The notes beneath the pieces were generated by a model. The model searched no databases, was not told the DNA's origin, and was given only the letters and a program-made list of their open reading frames with translations. Positions 11,709 through 24,075 of a stretch of 64,000 nucleotides of DNA are shown piece by piece. The translations under genes were made by a program, and so were the position numbers. The DNA comes from Chamaecyparis obtusa (Eukaryota; Streptophyta; Pinopsida; Cupressales; Cupressaceae), in assembly GCA_027943335.1 (NCBI GenBank), contig BSBK01004081.1, positions 124,001 to 188,000 on the forward strand, written 5' to 3'. Each line of letters begins with the position of its first letter. Positions within the stretch are counted from its first letter, which is position 1.

Positions 11709-12010
11709 GATAGTAAGGTAAAAATTTTGACACAATTTTGTATATCCCTTTCCACCCTTTATTTTGTCATTGTTGTCAAAGGGGGAGAGATACTTAGAAA
11801 ATTGTCTATATATGATAAGGAAGGATACTCATAGGGGGAGTTCTATGGAGTATTATGAAGTGTTATAGATTAAGATTATATTTTGAGGAGATATAAGGAT
11901 AGTATACTTATTTTATACTATGGCCACAATTTTGATACAAATTTTGAGATTTTGACGTGTACACGTAGCCAATTTTCTCATATGTTGCCACCAATGACAA
12001 AGGGGGAGAT
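11709..12010 (+). other. E2 3' untranslated region with polypurine tract
   Basis: No coding sequence. The polypurine tract AAAGGGGGAGA lies at 11999-12009, directly before the 3' LTR. Similar G5AG motifs occur earlier at about 11778-11789 and 11834-11840. Confidence 0.8.
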
Positions 12011-12997
12011 TGTTGGCAATTTGGCTAAGGTATGTACATGAATGTTGTCATTATGGAAACATATGTTTCCTATGAAGATTGCATAAGCTGGAAAGTAAGT
12101 ATGGAAGATTGTAGACTAAAATTGTCTAAGTATGAAACAGTGTTTTTGACAGAGCACCCGATACAATTTGTTTTAGCGACATTCACTAGAGCATGATCAG
12201 AGTTTGCATAGTTGAACATAGACTCTATGGTGTCTAAGGATACCCCATCTTAGTGTAAAAAAGAGTATGGATAGTACGGACAAAGTTATGACTATTTTAC
12301 CGATGACAGAGTACAGCCGACAGAGCAGTTTTGAAGGCAGAACTAGTAAATGAATTAAGGGATTATTTTGCTTGTCAAAATAATGACTTAATATTATAAA
12401 GAGATGACATCCTAGATGTTTACTCTTGGATAAATATATGCAATCTGACATGAGAAAGATATTATGTTTGTATCTTGTATAAATAAAGATGTACCGAACA
12501 TACTTGAAATGTAACATGTAACTTGTGATAGTTGTATATTGTGATAGCAGAAAAATTTGTTGATGCAAAGTTGTAAGTAGTACCATATTGTAATCAGTAA
12601 ACATTTGTATTACTTTTTTGGGTAGTGAACTCATTTGGTAATCAGGTTTTGTATCTACAACTCCTAACAGGGTTGAGGCTTCTAACAAGGCCTATAGTCC
12701 CTTAACCAGGACTGATACACTATATGATTGTAACAAGCTCCTAACAGGGTCAACATCCTTAATAGGATATCTTTTGATTAGTGGATCTTTGTGGGTACCA
12801 TCCCCACTGGGGTTTTCCCTTGGCCAAGGTTTCCTTGAGAACATATCATGTGTTATGAGTTCTTTACATTTATTGTTATATATGCTATTTAGTTTCTTAT
12901 GCTTTAAAGTAATTTGTTATATCCATAAGTGGGCAAAAGTAAAATTTTGTGAAATACTGATTCACCCCCCCCCTCTCAGTATTTCCTATTTCTAACA
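12011..12997 (+). repeat. E2 3' LTR
   Basis: A 987-bp LTR, TGTTGGCAA at the start and CTAACA at the end, followed by the right TSD GTTTG (12998-13002). Small indels relative to the 5' copy lie near 12270 and 12430. Its TATA box is at 12478-12485. Confidence 0.95.
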
Positions 12998-13002
12998 GTT
13001 TG

Positions 13003-13060
13003 TGCATTGGTCCAACATGTTGCATGACTACTCTTTTCTAGATCAGTGTCTGACGATTTC
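13003..13060 (+). other. E1 3' untranslated fragment between E2 and E4
   Basis: Fifty-eight bases of the copia host element between two insertions. It ends in ATTTC (13056-13060), the left target duplication of E4. Confidence 0.85.
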
Positions 13061-14106
13061 TATAATCCCCTAAAATTTGTCTAGTAGAGCCTAAGCCCCT
13101 ATTTCGATCAAATTGCCTCAAATAAAATCCTAAATTTCAAAGGCATAGTTACTAGACATAATTATGCAGAAAACCCTAAAAATCCCCTTTGCATAATTAA
13201 ATCAAGAATCAAAAATATTATATCAAGCTTATACTATGGTATAACTTCTAGAGATTTCATATTTATTTAATTGCTATAACATTTCTTTTAATATAAAGTT
13301 CCTACACTTTTTTTAAAAGAACACATTCATATGTTTACACACACTTAATCCTTATTAATTATCAATTAAAGGGGATTTGTGCTTTCAAAATTTCTATTTT
13401 ATCTTATTCTAACATCTCCCTTTTGCCTTTTAATCCTCACCACTCATCTCTACCTAACCTTGCATCTCTATCATTCTCCTTTTGCCTCTTCATCTCAATT
13501 ACACATTCTTTTTCCTCTTAATCTTATCCCTCCATTCTTGAGGTAATTCCTTTAAAATGAAGCTCTTCCTTGTCTCAAGGGTCTCAATCTTGATCATTTG
13601 CATCTTAATCTTTAGCTTTCTTTCTTTCTTGCATTCTTAGAGTAATCTTGTTATTTGAATTCCTATCTCTTAGTTACTTTCATTAACATGCACATTTCTC
13701 TCTTTTTAATTCTTAGTTTACTTCATTCTTAGAGTAATATTGCATTTGTTAAATCTAGTTTGCTTTCTTGCATTGTTTCATAGTAGATTATCATTCTAGA
13801 ATACTAGTTGTTTGCATTCATTCTAGCTTAATCTCTCATCCTAGCTTAAATCTTGCAAACTAGTTTCTTTCTAGTCTTGCAATGCATTTAGAATCTTCCA
13901 TTTTGGAGTAGTCAAGTCACGAACCCTTCATGCCAATTTGATGAGCATTTAAAGAAGGATTAAACTCACTTCAACTAGGAAGCAATAAGTCACTTTTGAG
14001 GAGTTAGTTGGTTCATTTGATATGGCCTCCTATAGATAAATTCTTGAGCTAATGGTTTATTAAGTGTTGGTTTCTTTTATGTTTGATACCACTATTTGAC
14101 CACACA
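13061..14106 (+). repeat. E4 5' LTR
   Basis: A 1,046-bp LTR. It begins TATAATCCCC, where the 3' copy has TGTAATCACC, so the terminal TG has mutated; it ends ACCACACA. It holds about 120-130 bp (roughly 13115-13245) that are absent from the 3' LTR. Confidence 0.9.
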
Positions 14107-14110
14107 TCTT

Positions 14111-14128
14111 TGGAGCCCATTTTGGGGC
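14111..14128 (+). promoter_or_regulatory. E4 primer binding site, decayed tRNA-Asp type
   Basis: TGGAGCCCATTTTGGGGC lies four bases after the LTR. By eye it matches 11 of 18 positions of the site complementary to plant tRNA-Asp (TGGCGCCGTTGCCGGGGA), the usual primer of Athila/Tat elements. Confidence 0.6.
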
Positions 14129-16306
14129 AAGAATCAAGAAATTGTCCCTTTATTTTTAAGTTTTTTTTTACTTTTTTCCAAAACTGTGACAGTGTGCGTA
14201 TCATGCAGTGAGAATACTTGTATCAGACTTCAATTTTACTCATACTTCTCTATGAGTATACTCATAGTTCTCTATGAGGATTCTTGTATTGGACAGGTGA
14301 ACACTGAGTTTTCTCACACTACACTATGTAAATGCTCATTTTTGAAAGGTGAATAGTTAGTTTACTTGAACTACACTATGTGAATGCTCGTATGAGTCTG
14401 CATCTCAAGAAAGTCTATGTGACTTCTCGTATTAGAAATAGAGAGTACTTTTAGAGTCCTAACTCTCAAGTTTTTTTGGTTTGTTCTTCTTTTTTTGGTG
14501 GCTTGGCCTTGATCTTCTCTTTTGTAGGTTCTAATAGGTTTTTGCAAGATGTATTATAAGGAAATCACTTGCCAAAGACGTCAACACTTGCATGTTTCAT
14601 GACTACTAATTCTTTTGTGATGTAGGACGCTTGTCAAAGACTTATTGGGAGACTACTAATTCATAGGTTTTGTAGGTTTCCTTGGAGATACAAATCAACA
14701 TTGTGTTTTTATAAGTTTGGTTTTCTAGGCACCTAGCTTAACTAGGAGGTTTCTTTTTTTGTGATTAGTTGAGTAGTAGGAGATTATGCTCTTCACCTCC
14801 TAGAGGATGAATAAAAAATCTTGACCTACTTGATTGGTTACTTGTAAGAGGAATCTTGTGTGAATGAACATGTGTTTGATGTGTATTGGAGAAACTATAG
14901 AGTAGGAGAGTAAGCTCTTTTCCTTATGGAAAATCATAAATATTGACCTCCATTAGCTATCCATCTTACTTTCTTGCATTTACCTTTAGAGGGCCTGCCA
15001 AGAGAGAAATATTTTGGGAATGACCCAAGTGGGGAACAAGAAAGCCCGACTAACTCCATCCCACTATAATCAAAATCTTCTTTCAATCTAAAGAGAGGGA
15101 AGAGTTGATTATTTTCTACTTCCAATGCTTCTTCATGTGTAGGGCCTAGTTGCCTCAATCTTGCTAAGCAAGACTACACTTGACTAAGTGCTTGTAGGAT
15201 CGTCATGGTCTCAATCTTATTTACAAGACCACAAGGGGAGTACATTCAAATTGTATAGGTCCAAGAGGTCTCAATCTTTCTTGTGAGAATATACATTTTG
15301 GGTGCTTGTAGGGATATAGGCCTTAATTCTTCTTGTGGAACTACAAGGGGTAGTCATGAATAAAAACCCTTGCTAAAAACCTTAGTACTTAGAGGAAAAC
15401 CATTTTAGTTGTGTGAATTCCTTTGTGCAAGGATTGATCCAAGTGGACTTACCCAGATGACCCCAAGATTACTCACCATATGTTCTCCCTTGGATGCTAA
15501 AGCTTTAATGTGGAAACATGGAAAGACATGCATTACGAGCATTGTATCTCTTCCAAATGATCCATAACTTGCATAGTCCTAGGAAAGGCCATTCAACAAC
15601 TTAATTATGGGGCCAAGAGCATCAAATTGTGGGAAAAGGTCAGAACAACCTCCTTCTTGACCTTAGGTAGAGTTTTCTTGATGTTCTTTGATGTTCTAAG
15701 ACCCATGAAGACTATTGTGAACATACACTTGATACATTTGACACATTTACATACCTTGCTAGACTTCACAATTGCTTGTATCTGCAAGGTTTCTTTGTCC
15801 CTTGTTGGATTTTTTGGAGACAATTTCTTGTTCACATCATTTTAATTCAACATAAATAATAAAACTTGGTCTAGAAAATACTCTAAAATTATCATTCAAC
15901 CATCGCAATCCTTTGAAGTCAAACTTTGAAACTAAGATTAAACGTTGTCAATATAGATTCTCTAGTGTTATTCTTAGCTCTTCCTATTATTTGGTACATT
16001 CCAACAAGTTAGGAGCCATATTTAGCTGAAAAATACTACTTGGATCTCTTGACTACACTCTTGGTTAGTAAATTGTTCACTTGTCCATCCCCTTCTTATC
16101 ATCTCTTTTGGATGCTTTTATCTTATCTTTGTTTGTTCACAAGTATCATACATAGGGTATCTTCCCGCAGCTTGGGCATCTTGTGGAAAGTTATCTTTTC
16201 TCTCTTTTTATGCTTTTTCACTTTGGACAAGAGGACACTTTTCTTACCTAGTTTGAAAATAAAGTCATTCTAGGACATCCTATTTAGCTCTTGACAATCT
16301 TCTTTC
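14129..16306 (+). other. E4 long untranslated leader
   Basis: This 2.2-kb stretch has no supported sense gene. It includes a perfect 18-bp palindrome (14250-14267) and two related copies of a sequence around ACTACACTATGT (near 14320 and 14370). Around 15180-15360 there are repeated phrases with 'gtctcaatctt' and 'acaaggg'. Tat elements sometimes carry an antisense ORF here. Antisense open stretches exist (14934-15158 and 15605-15835) but I could not recognise them. Confidence 0.6.
14250..14267. other. Perfect 18-bp palindrome in E4 leader
   Basis: CTATGAGTATACTCATAG is its own reverse complement. A half copy (CTCTATGAG) follows at 14270-14278. It sits about 120 bp after the primer site, where retroviral RNAs carry dimerisation hairpins. 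That role is only inference. Confidence 0.8.
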
Positions 16307-18090
16307 ATGTCTGTTACAACTAGATATCAGATCCTCCAAGGAAAGAAACCCGAAGCAAACTTTGACAAATCACCTAGAGGAGAAGTTGAACCTTTTGGTT
16401 TTAATCCCTTTGATAATACCTTTAGTGAGTCAATGATATGCTCACCTAGGTTGGAAAACATTTTTTCTTACACTCCAACCATGGAAGAGATAAATAGGAA
16501 GATTGGGAAATTTTTGAAACAATTAGGAAACAAACATTTTGGACAAGGAAATCAAGAACATTTGGACCAAGGATTTGATAATCACACCTCTAGAAATGGC
16601 TCATGAAATGCCTCTCAATAAACTAGACATGATTAATATGGCTCACAGAGTGATGATTCAGACATTGAGATAATTGAGGAAGAAATCATACAATTCCAAC
16701 AAGACAAACATTTGCAAAAACTTATGAAGTTGACCTTAAATCAAGAAAAAGACAAATACTTCATGCACTTAGCCTTGCAAGGAGTTAAGTTACCTCACAA
16801 CATTGATGTTGACAACTTGATAAATAAATAGGGACCATTTTAAATGGAGGTTACAAAGAAACAAATGGAAGAGATGAAGAAATAAATTCTATGCTTGGAA
16901 AAAGAGAAGGAACAACTAACGACATCCTTTTCACTTGAGGCTATATGTTCATTTCCATTTGACAATGACTTATACATGCCTCCTTTTCCTCCCAATGTTG
17001 AGTTTCAAAAATATGACAAATATGACTATGGTAGAGATCCTCATGACCATCTTACAAAATTTTTCACACTAACTATGGAATTCTTGTATGAACCCACTTA
17101 TCTTATGAGGCTCTTTCCTAGGAGTCGTAGTGGTCAAGCTATGGAGTTGTTCACTAAACTATCTCCTCCACTTAAGACATTTGACCAAATAGTGAAAAGA
17201 CTCATTCAACAATAATCTTACAAGATTCAACATGTTATCACCATGCTAGATCTATGAAATATCAAACAACACCAAGGGGAGTCCTTTGTGGTTTTCCTTC
17301 AGTGATGAAGGAATCTTTATTCACGTTATCCTCAATAGATCTCAAGACTAAGAAGATTGATATGTTCATCAATACTTTGGTTCCTAAAATTAATTATGCA
17401 TTGTAAATGTAGATGCATTCTTTGTTCACAAAATTGGTTGAATCATCTATATCATCTATACTCATAGAGGATGTCCTTGTTCATAAAGGTGAGATTACTC
17501 TTCAGTATAAAGAGAACAAATCCTCTTCCAACAACCAACATAAAAAGGAAAAGAAAAAGTTCTGGAATAAAACCAAAGATGTCATCAATGAAGGAATCAT
17601 AGGTAGGACCTTAACATCTACCTCTACCAAGCCTAAAGAGATATCTTTTAACTTGTCCACTACAGTAAGAGCTAACAAGAGTGTTCAAATAGGCTCTAAA
17701 CCTGAAATCAATAGAAATAGGCCATGGATGCCTAGGCATAAGAGAGACTTTACTTCTCTTGGATAATTACTTGAGAATGTCGTAAAGATGCTTTTGACCA
17801 GAAAAATCATCACTTTGTCTAATAAATCTAAACCATATGATCCTAAGATAAAACCTAAGTGGTGGGATGATAACCATTATTGCGATTACCATTGCAAAAA
17901 ATGCCACAAGACTAATGACTACACGAACCTTAAGAATATCATCCAAGATTTGATTGATAATGAGAAAATTGTGATTGATCCCCCACAAATGAATACTAAT
18001 CACAAGGCTTTCAAGGAGCCTTTTCCAAAATATCTTCTAAGGAAAAAGACAACAAAGTTTGTTACACATACCCTGATACTGACAATGTGA
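16307..18090 (+). pseudogene. gag: E4 gag, decayed
   Basis: Starts at ATG 16307 and shifts frame near 17.2 kb. The recognisable part is the Retrotrans_gag capsid region at about 16970-17215: aromatic residues, then a GRDPHDHL motif, then a hydrophobic F-x7-MEF helix and a FPRSRSGQAMELF stretch. After the frame change (17413-18090) a Lys/Ser-rich tail and a Cys/His cluster near 17875-17915 (CDYHCKKCHKTNDYT) may be the remains of a nucleocapsid zinc knuckle. It would assemble virus-like particles. Several stops (for example near 16604, 16830 and 17213) and the frame shift make it non-functional. Confidence 0.85.
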
Positions 18091-20809
18091 TTCACATGCT
18101 TGAGTCTTCTGACCAAACTATTAATGTTGTCAAGATCAAAGGCAAGGATCAGGCTGAGTCATCTAATGTAGTAACCCATTCTCAAGGAAAAGTCTCTCTA
18201 CGAGGATCCAGTTAGTCTTCCTCCTCATCTTCCAAACCAACAACAACACAAGTATCTAAACCTACTATTTCATTGACAACCCATGATTATAATCTAGTTG
18301 ACCAATCCAAGACATGTCAATTCGGATTTCAATTCTTGAATTGCTGAAAATATCTCCTTCTCATAGAGAGATTCTTGATCAAGCCCTTCTTATGGCTAAT
18401 GTACCTAAGGACCTAGACATAGATAAATTCCACTCTATGGTCGGTCATATTGCTTCACCTCATTACCTAACTTTTCTAGAAGAAGATGTCAAATCTATTA
18501 TCCATCCACATAATCAAACTCTCCACATTGAATTCCATATACAAAAGCATAGGGTTAAGCACATTTTTATAGATGGAAGCATGACTTTGAATATCTACAC
18601 TTTGAATTTGGTTAAAGCTCTCAGTTTCTTAGAACATGCTATTGATCCTCGATGAAAAATAACGATCAAGGCATATGATGAAGATGAATGCTCTTCAAAA
18701 GACATGGTAGTCTTTCCCATTTGGTTAGGTCATGTTCAGTTGGATGTTATTTGTCAGGTCTTGGATCTTCCTCTAGCATATAAAATACTTCTGGGTCACC
18801 CATGGATCCATGAAATCCAAGAAAATCCTTTGACATACCATCAATGTATTAATATTCCTCACAATAGAATTGAGGTTACTATTCCTACTGACTCTACATA
18901 CACATGTAGCAATCTTAAACAAGAAGAAGGAATTATTCCTCACAACAAAGAATGGTCAAGTCCTAAAGAAGCAAAAGAAAATGGAAAAGAAACTTTATCC
19001 AACTATGGGAAAAGAATACTAGTCAGACCTATTAGTATGGGAGAATACCAAGTGGACAGTCTTCCAATTTCCCCAAGATCTTATTGTAGGCCATCTCCCT
19101 CATTACCTCCTATAGCTACAAAACCACCTATCATACATGAAGGTACCATAATGGTTAAGGCTAAAGTTCCCCTAGAATTAGAAAAAGGAAGAGAGTGTTG
19201 TGATATAATGGATTTATAAGGGAGAAGAAGTTGAATAGGAGGTAAAATATGTTGTGATTTCACCTGAAAGTATGGTATAGGTTACCATCTTTTGCACAAA
19301 ATGGGATATTATAGGAGAAGTCCTCTCAGAAAAGGAAAAGGTCTCCTTGAACCTCTACATGCTGAATTCAGAAATCCTAAAGACAAGACTGATGTTGGCT
19401 ACCATGAACATAAGTTTGAAAAACCTAGAAATATCACTCCCACATTTGACCAATATGAGGACTCAGATGAGGAAGAAGAAAAATTTCAACCAAAGACATA
19501 CAAAAGGATCTTACATATTCAAAATGATAATCTAGATTATCAAGGAGAATCCTATATGCCATCTCAATTGCCTCAATAAAATGACCTAGTGGAACTTGGG
19601 GATCTAGCAAAAAATGGTCTTAATCAAGAAGATCTCACTCAATCTCCTGAGCTAATCATGACTACTAATGCTTCCACTACTCTTGTTGCTAAAAACATTG
19701 TTGAGCCTGATCACTTGCATCCTAATTGGGGGAAACTTGTTGATGTTTCTCACATCTTGGATATGCCTAGATTTGTGCCTATTTTAGAGTACTCTATTGC
19801 TACTACTACTGAACAAGCTCCTGACACTAAAATTACACCTCTTGAGAGAGACAAGGAAGTGATGATGAGGACATTTCTCCATCAAATAGTTTCGCAATAG
19901 TGAAACAGATTCACATGAATATGAGTGGGACTCACTATCAGATGCTACAATGGAAATTCAAGTTGATGTCATGCACAGGTATGCCACTTTTATAAATTTT
20001 GAAAGAAGAGAGAGATCAAATTCTTGAGACTAAATAAATGATGAAGATCCTTTCAATCCTTGTATGGATATCATCCCTATGGTTCCTAGGCCATATTCTT
20101 ATAACCAAGACAATACTCTAGCTGATCAAGAAAACCATGGGTACATAAGACCTCATCCTATGATAACTACAAGGAATTTAGGAAGGCATAGGATTGAGGT
20201 GGTTCCTGTTCATGCACTTTTGGAATAATGAACTATTCAAGAATGAGAAGAGGGAATTAGTTCTAGGAATAGGCTATCTTGGTTAGATTCATGTAATACT
20301 TCTTTAAGATCCTTTGATGCTTCTAGGATAACTCATGATCAACAATTCTCTATGGAGGATAAATTTCTTGATCTCTTAGGGACATTCATAAATGATGAAG
20401 ATGATACCTGTGTCTTTGCACTTGAAATTTTTGAGCCTTTATCCCTTATCCATCTTGAGTTAATCGGCTGGACTCCTTTCAAATCTATTTAACTCATATC
20501 CTTTGACACTAACCATGAACTAGCTTATTATCTAAATGCTATTGAACCTTCCCCTTCTTTCACCAGTGAAATGAATGGTAGAATAGTGGTGGAGGATATC
20601 AAGTATCTCATTTAAAGAAATAAAAACAAAAGAGCAAGTGGTTTGATGGTGAAAACCACTCTGTGGCAGTGTCAGACCCTAAAATAGTAAAAATAAATGA
20701 TGCATCCAATGGTGAAAACCTCTCTGAGGTGCCCATGAATGGGTTACTTGATATTCTCCCTAAGCACTTCCAAGAATGGTCATCAGTGATTATTGATCCT
20801 ACACAATAG
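18091..20809 (+). pseudogene. E4 protease and linker region, decayed
   Basis: The aspartic protease is marked by HIFIDGSMTLNIYTL at about 18564-18608 (the family active site is hydrophobic-D-x-G-S-x-LN). It is followed by a YKILLGHPWIHE motif near 18778-18810, both typical wordings of Tat/Ogre proteases. The enzyme would cut the polyprotein. The following 1.9 kb (18850-20800) is a Glu/Pro/Ser-rich linker with few recognisable features, mostly in one frame, with stops near 19219, 19577, 19898 and several later. The unusually long linker between protease and RT is a feature of this clade. Confidence 0.8.
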
Positions 20810-22730
20810 GTGAATTTGGAAATATTTGAGAATCCACAAATTATGCATCTGGCACAATCATTATCTAAATACAAAAAACAAAAGTTTATCCAGTTCTTCA
20901 TAGAGAACAAAATCAATTTTTCATGGTCCTACTTAGATATGCTAGGATTTGATACAAATATCATCATGCATCATTTATCTATTTCTCTAGGCATCAAACT
21001 AGTGAGATAGAAGATAAGAAAAATGCATCCACATATCGCATTACTGGTTAAAGTTGAGCTCGATAAATTACTCAAAGCCATATTTATTCAAGCTATAGAC
21101 TATGTTGATTGGATCTCTAACATCGTGCCTATCTCTAAAGATGACAAGTCAACTCGCATATGCAAAGACTTCATGGATCTAAAAAAGGCTTGTAGTAAAG
21201 ATGATTTCCCATTACCTAACATTGACATGATTGTGGACCTCACTACTACTTATCAAATGTATTCCCTGATGGACGGATTTTTTGGACATAATCAAATCTG
21301 CATCGCACCTAAGGATCAGGTGAAAATAGCATTTACTTATGCATGGGGAACCTTCTGCTAGAATTTCATGTGTTTTGGCTTAAATAATGTTGGAGCTTCA
21401 TGTGAATGTGCCATGATGACCATATTTCATGATATGATGCACAAAATCATGGAAGATTATGTTGACGATACATTGTAAAAATCTACTACTAGGGACATTC
21501 ACCTTGCTAACTTAGACAAAATCTTCACTAGAATGGAACACTTCAAATTAAGGCTCAATCCTAAGAAGTGGGCTTTCAAAGTCACCTCTGGCAAGCTCCT
21601 TGGATACATAGTATCAACATGTGGAATTGAGGTGGACCTGACCAAAGCCAAAGAAATTATGGAAATGCAACCTCCATGCAACATCAGTCAAATGAGGACA
21701 TTACAAGGAAAGTTGCAATCCATTAGAAGATTTATCTCTTAGCTAGATTACAAGGCACAACCATTTACTAAGACCTTTCATAAAGGTGTCACTTTAAAAT
21801 AAAATTTGGATTGCAAAAAATACTTCCAAAAAATCAAAGAATATCTAGCTAATCCTCTAGTACTAATGGATCCTACTCTTGGTAAACCTTTTCTACTCTA
21901 CATTTCAGATACTGATTCCTCTTTGGGAGAATTTTTCTCAAAACATGATGATCAAGGACACAAAAGAGCTATCTACTATATTAGTATAACTCTGGTGTCT
22001 TATGAGCTCAATACAATGATTAAAAAGGCATGTCTAGTTGTAATGTTTGCTTCTAAAAAATTCACGCACTATATGTTGGCTTATTCTACATAGGTGATAG
22101 AAAAAATAGATCATCTCAAGTACTTATAAAACAAGGAAACACTAACAAGATGGTTAGCTAAATGGGTGATGATACTTAGTAAATTTGACATCACATATGT
22201 TGACCACAAGGTAATCAAAGGGAAAGCATTGGTCGATCAACTATCAGACACACCATTACAAGATACACGACCTATTGTGGTAGATTTTCTTGATGAATCC
22301 ATTTTACATTTGACACAACATCCATGGAAAATGTACTTTGATGGCTCATTCACAAAACAAGGCATCAGTGCTAGAGTTTTGTTCATCTCTCCATAAGGTT
22401 ATAAGATCCCTAAAGCATACAAGATGATCTTCACATGCACAAACAATGCGGTGGAATATGAAGGGATAGATAATGGGCTCAAACTAGCTATTTAATGGAA
22501 AATCAAAGATCTTCATGTCTATGGTGACTCTTAGTTGTTAATTAACCAAGTCATTGATGAATATCAAACTAGAGATAAGAAGCTACTACCATAAACGTCT
22601 AGTTGATGATTTAAAGAAATACTTTGTATTCATCACTCTTCAATAGTTACCACATGCAGAAAATAAAGTAGAAGATGCTATGGCTACCTTAGCCTCAATG
22701 CTACAGCTTGAAGAGCATCAGTTCCTTTAT
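20810..22730 (+). pseudogene. E4 RT, RNase H and second RNase H, decayed
   Basis: One frame with stops. RT: DYVDWISNIVPI near 21101-21135, DFPLPNIDMIVD near 21205-21240, MDGFFGHNQI near 21270-21300, then the polymerase box YVDDTL at about 21458-21475, still intact. The first RNase H (about 21800-22250) resembles the usual gypsy RT-connected domain. The second begins WKMYFDGSF (22324-22350), with the acidic residue series continuing through NNAVEYEG (about 22441-22465) and VYGDS (about 22519-22533). A second, archaeal-type RNase H here is known for Tat elements. Function: conversion of element RNA to DNA. At least eight stops interrupt it. Confidence 0.9.
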
Positions 22731-22749
22731 GTTTTCCTAGTGGAAGAAC

Positions 22750-24075
22750 TTCCATTTCCTACCTATGACACACCATATTCCCAGATTGTTTGCACCATCA
22801 TTTCTCCTAATACTTCCATATATAGCCAAATCTATCATTATCTTTAACACCAAACTATTCTTGAAGGCCTATCTAAAAATGAAAAAAGAAACCTTATAAG
22901 AAGTGCATCTTAGTATTTACTCATCACTAATGACTTGTTTAAGAGGAGTCTAGATGATGCACTCCTTAGGTGTCCAGAACATGAGGAATCTAACAAAGTG
23001 TTAAGAGAAGTCCATGTGTATTTTTGTGGGTCTCACTTGAATGGTCTTTCCCTAGATCAGAAACTCTTGAGAGATGGTTACTACTGGCCTATCATGGAAA
23101 AAGATGTTATTCAATTTTCTAAGACCTATAAAAAGTGTCAATTTCATGGGAATCTTATTCATGCTCCAGCTTGTGATTTGCTTCCTTTTATCACTCACTG
23201 GGCATTTCAACAATGGGATTTTGATCTTGTGGGTCAAATTTATCCTTCCTCTTACAACTTCCACAAGTTCATCATAAAAACTATTGAGTATTTTACCAAA
23301 TGGGTTGAAGCTATTCCTCTCATCTATGCAACATGAAACTAGATAGCTATGTTTATCCTCAATTACATCATCTGCAGATATAAGATTTCATCCTTGATTA
23401 TCACAGACAAGGGAGGCCAGTTCAAGAATAATGATATTGATGATATCTATAATAGATTTCATATCACACACCAATCCTACTCAATCTACTATCCTCAGGG
23501 GAATGGACAAGAAAAATCATCCAACAAAACAATCTTGAGAATCTTACATCGCACAATCAACAAATCAGGAAGAGATTGGCATTTGTAGATCAATCCAACT
23601 CTATGGGCTTACATAACAAGAATTATAATGCCAACATAAGATACACCATTTTATTTAGTCTATGGTTATAAATATATCCTACCAATCAAAGTTGAGATAC
23701 CTTCCCTTAGGGTATCACTACATGGGCTTGTCACTGACGATGACTACAGAATCTCCCAACTTCAAGAGCTAGAATTACTAGATGAGTGCGAAAAAGAAAC
23801 ATTTGACCATCTGAGGGTCTATCAAAAGTGAATGTCTTGAGACTACAACAAGAAGGTTCAACATTGAGAATTTAAAGTCTGTGATCTCAGTCTGAGAGAG
23901 AACCCAAAGAATCAACAACATAGAGAACAAAAAGGTAAATTTGAACCCAACTAGTTGGTCCCTTTTGTCATCACTATAAAATTTAGTTTTGAAGCTTATT
24001 AGATGGCTACTCCAGAAGGCAAAGTTCTCATAGAGCCTCTCAATGCTCTGCACCTGAAACACTTCTACAACTAGA
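22750..24075 (+). pseudogene. E4 integrase, decayed
   Basis: The frame changes relative to RT. The HHCC zinc-binding region lies at about 23001-23150 (His in REVH and SHLNG, Cys in KKCQFHG). The catalytic core follows: WDFDLVG near 23215-23235, then TDKGGQFKN near 23404-23430 and the region with the final Glu, YPQGNGQEKSSNK, near 23493-23530. All three acidic positions seem to be present. The C-terminal part (23590-24075) has many stops. It would insert the DNA copy. No chromodomain is visible, in keeping with the Tat clade. Confidence 0.87.

Larger units (their letters stand above)
5806..12997 (+). mobile_element. E2: non-autonomous LTR retrotransposon with gag-like ORF and large unknown ORF2
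   Basis: Complete structure: LTRs at 5806-6782 and 12011-12997, perfect TSD GTTTG on both sides, an unmutated tRNA-Met primer site at 6785-6796 and a polypurine tract just before the 3' LTR. The 5.2-kb interior holds two reading frames, a zinc-knuckle gag-like ORF (6854-8158) and a 1,037-codon ORF2 (8595-11708). I find no protease active site, RT YxDD box, RNase H or integrase motif on either strand. By plant convention it is a LARD-like element that must borrow polymerase from another element. It differs from classic LARDs in having a long conserved coding region. E3 (39346-46341) is a diverged relative of the same plan. Confidence 0.93.
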
